Shown here piece by piece: positions 6,465 to 8,571 of a DNA stretch of 8,571 bases. The stretch is taken from NCBI GenBank assembly GCA_044227665.1, contig JBGAWK010000079.1, positions 1 through 8,571 on the forward strand. The letters are read 5' to 3'. The translations under genes and the position numbers were made by a program. The DNA comes from JBGAWK01 sp044227665 (GTDB taxonomy: Bacteria; Bacteroidota; Bacteroidia; Chitinophagales; JADIYW01). Position 1 is the stretch's first letter, and each line of letters starts with the position of its first letter. The notes beneath the pieces are model-generated. The model saw only the letters and a program-made list of their open reading frames with translations, had not been told where the DNA came from and did no database searches.

Positions 6465-6495
6465 CAAAGCAATAGGCTATTATCAGGTCACACAA
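6465..6495 (-). promoter_or_regulatory. Candidate promoter of the L,D-transpeptidase gene
   Basis: On the minus strand, TTG (6495-6493) and TTGCTTTG (6472-6465) are separated by exactly 20 bp. The second differs from TAnnTTTG at one position (A to T). The -7 box ends 19 nt before the ATG at 6445. The match is good in spacing and fair in sequence. Confidence 0.4.
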
Positions 6496-6498
6496 GCA

Positions 6499-6548
6499 GT
6501 TAACAACCTTTTAACGACATAGGGATGTATTGTTAACTTTTATTAACG
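6499..6548. promoter_or_regulatory. Array of four helically phased TTAAC motifs (possible regulator-binding site)
   Basis: TTAAC begins at 6500, 6511, 6533 and 6543, so the offsets are 0, 11, 33 and 43, close to whole turns of DNA. The array forms two pairs: TTAACA-N5-TTAACG and TTAACT-N4-TTAACG. Two of the motifs lie within GTTAAC palindromes, and GTTAACAA (6499-6506) and TTGTTAAC (6530-6537) form an inverted repeat. Hexamer direct repeats with an 11-bp period are the site type used by winged-helix response regulators; the PhoP site of Bacillus subtilis is built of TTAACA-like repeats. The array sits 3 bp upstream of the candidate -33 element of the transpeptidase gene. Which regulator binds, if any, cannot be known from sequence. 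Confidence 0.4.
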
Positions 6549-6634
6549 CATTCAGTCCGTGTGCTTAGCGAGGAAATATTTTTTGACCTATAAATTTTAA
6601 GCTACTAATAAAAAACAAGTTTCACCATAATAGC

Positions 6635-6642
6635 TACCTTTG
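6635..6642 (+). promoter_or_regulatory. -7 box abutting the serS start codon
   Basis: TACCTTTG at 6635-6642 is an exact TAnnTTTG match that ends only 4 nt before the serS ATG at 6647. Transcription normally starts a few bases after this box, which would place the first base at or next to the ATG and give a leaderless or nearly leaderless mRNA. A clear -33 TTG at 19-21 bp is missing, so this is a candidate only. Confidence 0.45.
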
Positions 6643-6646
6643 TATT

Positions 6647-7918
6647 ATGTTATTACTGGAAGAAATACGCACATCCCCTGAAAAAATTAAAAGGGGCATA
6701 GCAAAGAAATATTTTAAGGAGACCGAGGTAGTAGATACCATCATAGCATTAGACGCAGAAGTACGAAAGACCAAAACTGTATATGAAAATCTATTGGCAG
6801 AACGCAACACTTTGTCGAAATCTATAGGTATTTTGCTCAAAGAAGGTAAAAATTCTGAAGCAGAAACAGCAAAAGAGAGAATAGCCGACCTCAAAGAGCA
6901 GATTAGCGGCATTGAAACGTACCTGCAAGATTCAGAACATACACTATCACAGAACCTCATCAAATTGCCCAATCTACCACACGACAGTGTGCCCGAAGGC
7001 AAGACACCCGAAGATAATGAAATAGTGTATAGCGTAGCTTCTGTGCCAGAACTAGGCGATAAAGCCTTGCCACATTGGGAGCTGCTAAAAAAATATGACC
7101 TTGTAGATTTTGAATTAGGCGTAAAAATTTCAGGAGCAGGCTTTCCCGTATATAAAGGAAAGGGTGCTTTATTGCAAAGAGCACTAATCAACTTTTTTTT
7201 AGACAAGGCACTAGCAGCAGGATATCTAGAAATATTGCCACCTCATGTTGTCAACGAAGCATCAGCATTTGCTACTGGGCAGCTCCCCGATAAAGAAGGA
7301 CAGATGTATCATGTTACTATAGACAATCTATATATGATTCCGACAGCAGAAGTGCCCATTACGAATCTATATCGCGATACTATCGTAGATGAAAAAGATT
7401 TGCCTATAAAGATGGCGGGATATACGCCATGTTTCCGCCGTGAGGCAGGATCTTACGGTAAAGATGTGAGAGGATTGAACCGTTTACATCAGTTCGACAA
7501 GGTAGAAATCGTGCAAATAGCCCACCCCGACAACTCCTATGATGTACTCCAAGAGATGTTACACCATGTAGAAGGGCTTCTGAAAGATTTGGGCTTGCCC
7601 TATAGAATACTCAAACTGTGCGGTGGTGACATGACTTTCAGCAGTGCGCTCACCTACGATTTTGAGGTGTTTTCTGCTGCGCAAAAGAGGTGGCTGGAGG
7701 TAAGCTCCGTCTCCAACTTTGAGGATTTTCAGTCCAATAGGCTCAAGTTGCGCTATAAAGACAAGGACAACAAAAAGACGCTAGCCCATACCCTCAATGG
7801 CAGCGCTATGGCACTGGCACGCATCGTAGCCTCCATCATAGAAAATTATCAGACAGAGAACGGCATAAGAGTACCAGAGGTATTGCAGAAATACATGCAT
7901 ATAGACCTGATTTCCTAA
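6647..7918 (+). CDS. serS: Seryl-tRNA synthetase
   Basis: SerS charges tRNA-Ser (and tRNA-Sec where present) with serine in the cytoplasm, using ATP. The 423 residues match the usual bacterial length. Residues 1-105 form the N-terminal arm, with a long antiparallel coiled coil (about 28-105) that grips the long variable arm of tRNA-Ser. The class II catalytic core has motif 1 near LPPHVVNEASAFATGQLP (197-214), the serine-binding TAE (233-235), motif 2 FRREAGSYGKDVRGL (263-277), and motif 3 LNGSAMALARI (383-393). The segment GGDMTFSSALTYDFEV (326-341) and VSSVSNFEDFQSNR (352-365) are standard. The start at 6647 gives MLLLEEIRTSPEKI, equivalent to the N-terminus of other SerS proteins, so the start is secure even though there is no Shine-Dalgarno site and a -7 promoter box is only 4 nt away. 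The stop codon overlaps the start of rnhB by one base. Confidence 0.98.
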   Translation: MLLLEEIRTSPEKIKRGIAKKYFKETEVVDTIIALDAEVRKTKTVYENLLAERNTLSKSIGILLKEGKNSEAETAKERIADLKEQISGIETYLQDSEHTLSQNLIKLPNLPHDSVPEGKTPEDNEIVYSVASVPELGDKALPHWELLKKYDLVDFELGVKISGAGFPVYKGKGALLQRALINFFLDKALAAGYLEILPPHVVNEASAFATGQLPDKEGQMYHVTIDNLYMIPTAEVPITNLYRDTIVDEKDLPIKMAGYTPCFRREAGSYGKDVRGLNRLHQFDKVEIVQIAHPDNSYDVLQEMLHHVEGLLKDLGLPYRILKLCGGDMTFSSALTYDFEVFSAAQKRWLEVSSVSNFEDFQSNRLKLRYKDKDNKKTLAHTLNGSAMALARIVASIIENYQTENGIRVPEVLQKYMHIDLIS

Positions 7919-8502
7919 TGCTGCTCAATCTCGCCACACCAGGAATTAATTTAGCGGGATGTGATGAAGCCGGCAGAGGCTGTTTGGCGGGACCTGTGGT
8001 CGCAGCAGCCGTAATTTTATCAGAAGATTTTTTTCATCCCAAACTAAATGATTCTAAGCAGCTACATAAAGCTGTAAGAGAAGAACTCTCCATATTCATA
8101 CAAGAACATGCTTTAGCTTATGGTATAGGCATGGCTAGTGCCGAAGAGATTGACCAAATTAATATTCTTCAAGCCTCCTTTCTCGCCATGCATAGAGCAT
8201 TATCAGCCATACAGATTCCCATTCATAAGATTCTAGTAGATGGCAATAGATTCAAGCCATACGGCAATATCCCTTATGAATGTATAATAAAAGGTGACGC
8301 AAAAATTATGCATATAGCAGCGGCATCCATATTGGCAAAGACGACAAGGGACGACATCATGGAGGCACTACACCATCAGTATCCCTATTATGGATGGGAT
8401 AGCAATATGGGCTATCCTACCAAAATACATCGCGAAGCATTAATTACACATGGAATCAGCCCCTACCACCGTAGAACTTACAAAACCGTTTCATGTCTAT
8501 AA
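7918..8502 (+). CDS. rnhB: Ribonuclease HII
   Basis: RNase HII cuts RNA in RNA-DNA hybrids and starts the removal of single ribonucleotides misincorporated in DNA. The 194 residues are typical of the short bacterial form. The active-site motif is GCDEAGRGCLAGPVVAAAV (14-32) with D16 and E17. Further acidic residues are D108 in ILVDGN (105-110) and D127 in IIKGDAKI (123-130), followed by HIAAASILAKTTRD (132-145), so all four metal-binding acids appear to be present. The C-terminal part keeps YGWDSNMGYPTKIHREAL (158-175) and the GISPYHRRTY segment. The ATG is formed by the TAATG junction with serS, which suggests translational coupling from serS. It is the last gene of the pair. Confidence 0.97.
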   Translation: MLLNLATPGINLAGCDEAGRGCLAGPVVAAAVILSEDFFHPKLNDSKQLHKAVREELSIFIQEHALAYGIGMASAEEIDQINILQASFLAMHRALSAIQIPIHKILVDGNRFKPYGNIPYECIIKGDAKIMHIAAASILAKTTRDDIMEALHHQYPYYGWDSNMGYPTKIHREALITHGISPYHRRTYKTVSCL

Positions 8503-8510
8503 TTAGACAT
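8493..8510 (+). terminator. Hairpin over the rnhB stop codon
   Basis: ATGTCTA (8493-8499) and TAGACAT (8504-8510) form a perfect 7-bp stem with a TAAT loop that contains the rnhB stop codon. The stem is AT-rich and no T-run follows, so it is a weak candidate for a terminator or a 3'-end stabilising hairpin. Confidence 0.3.
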
Positions 8511-8535
8511 ATTGGCAGATTGAGAGTGCCCATCC

Positions 8536-8553
8536 TTAACGTAATTTATTAAC
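8536..8553. promoter_or_regulatory. Second TTAAC pair at the right edge
   Basis: TTAAC occurs at 8536 and 8549 in the 69-bp tail after rnhB, spaced 13 bp, in a similar arrangement to the array at 6499-6548. It may belong to the promoter region of the next gene outside the window. Spacing is less regular than in the first array and chance is quite possible. Confidence 0.2.
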
Positions 8554-8571
8554 TGCTAATAGGAAATAATA

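Noticed and set aside
6634..7206. Antisense open frame of 190 codons opposite serS
   Set aside because: It is the shadow of the conserved serS coding sequence; its Ser-rich translation matches no family.
8525..8532. AGTGCCCA shared with the 3' end of tRNA-Leu (3606-3613), as a possible attachment-site pair
   Set aside because: Only 8 bp match, and no integrase or phage gene lies between the two sites.
1..8571. CRISPR array, IS element, defence system or riboswitch
   Set aside because: No regularly spaced repeats, transposase, defence protein or known aptamer pattern was seen on either strand.

Overview
The window looks like chromosomal DNA of a Bacteroidota bacterium, possibly Chitinophagaceae-like, though the family is a guess. 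The evidence is the style of the SerS, GcvH and RNase HII proteins, a YkuD_2-type L,D-transpeptidase-like exoprotein, a large secreted protein with FPVG-type modules, starts without Shine-Dalgarno sites, and several upstream matches to the Bacteroidota -7 promoter element TAnnTTTG. There is no phage, IS transposase, CRISPR array or defence locus.

Left part (1-3607). A secreted surface or adhesin-like protein on the minus strand starts at 1029 and runs off the left edge still open. An AT-rich gap of 816 bp follows, then a lone plus-strand gene for a 479-residue all-helical protein of unknown function. That gap and gene have clearly lower GC than the rest. Next is a 322-bp gap that is richer in GC than the 479-residue gene. 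It holds what looks like a degenerate dispersed repeat with inverted ends and a decayed period-7 repeat.

Middle part (3608-6445, all minus strand). In transcription order this is an L,D-transpeptidase-family exoprotein, then gcvH, a VanZ-like membrane protein, a GT4 glycosyltransferase and tRNA-Leu(GAG). The last four are closely packed (gaps of 6, 13 and 29 bp) and are probably one transcription unit starting in the A/T-rich leader of gcvH. The unit mixes one-carbon metabolism with envelope functions, so it is probably not a single pathway.

Right part (6446-8571). A 201-bp divergent intergenic region separates the transpeptidase gene from serS. It contains four TTAAC motifs spaced at close to whole helical turns, directly upstream of a candidate promoter for the transpeptidase gene. 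It also contains a TAnnTTTG box only 4 nt from the serS start codon, which suggests a leaderless serS mRNA. serS and rnhB overlap by one base (TAATG) and form a housekeeping operon.

Most of the window is ordinary core genome. The parts most worth a second look are the phased TTAAC array, the possibly leaderless serS, the unknown 479-residue protein in its AT-rich island, the repeat-like element beside the tRNA, and the repeat-bearing secreted protein cut by the edge. I do not see convincing evidence of a wholly new multi-gene system.
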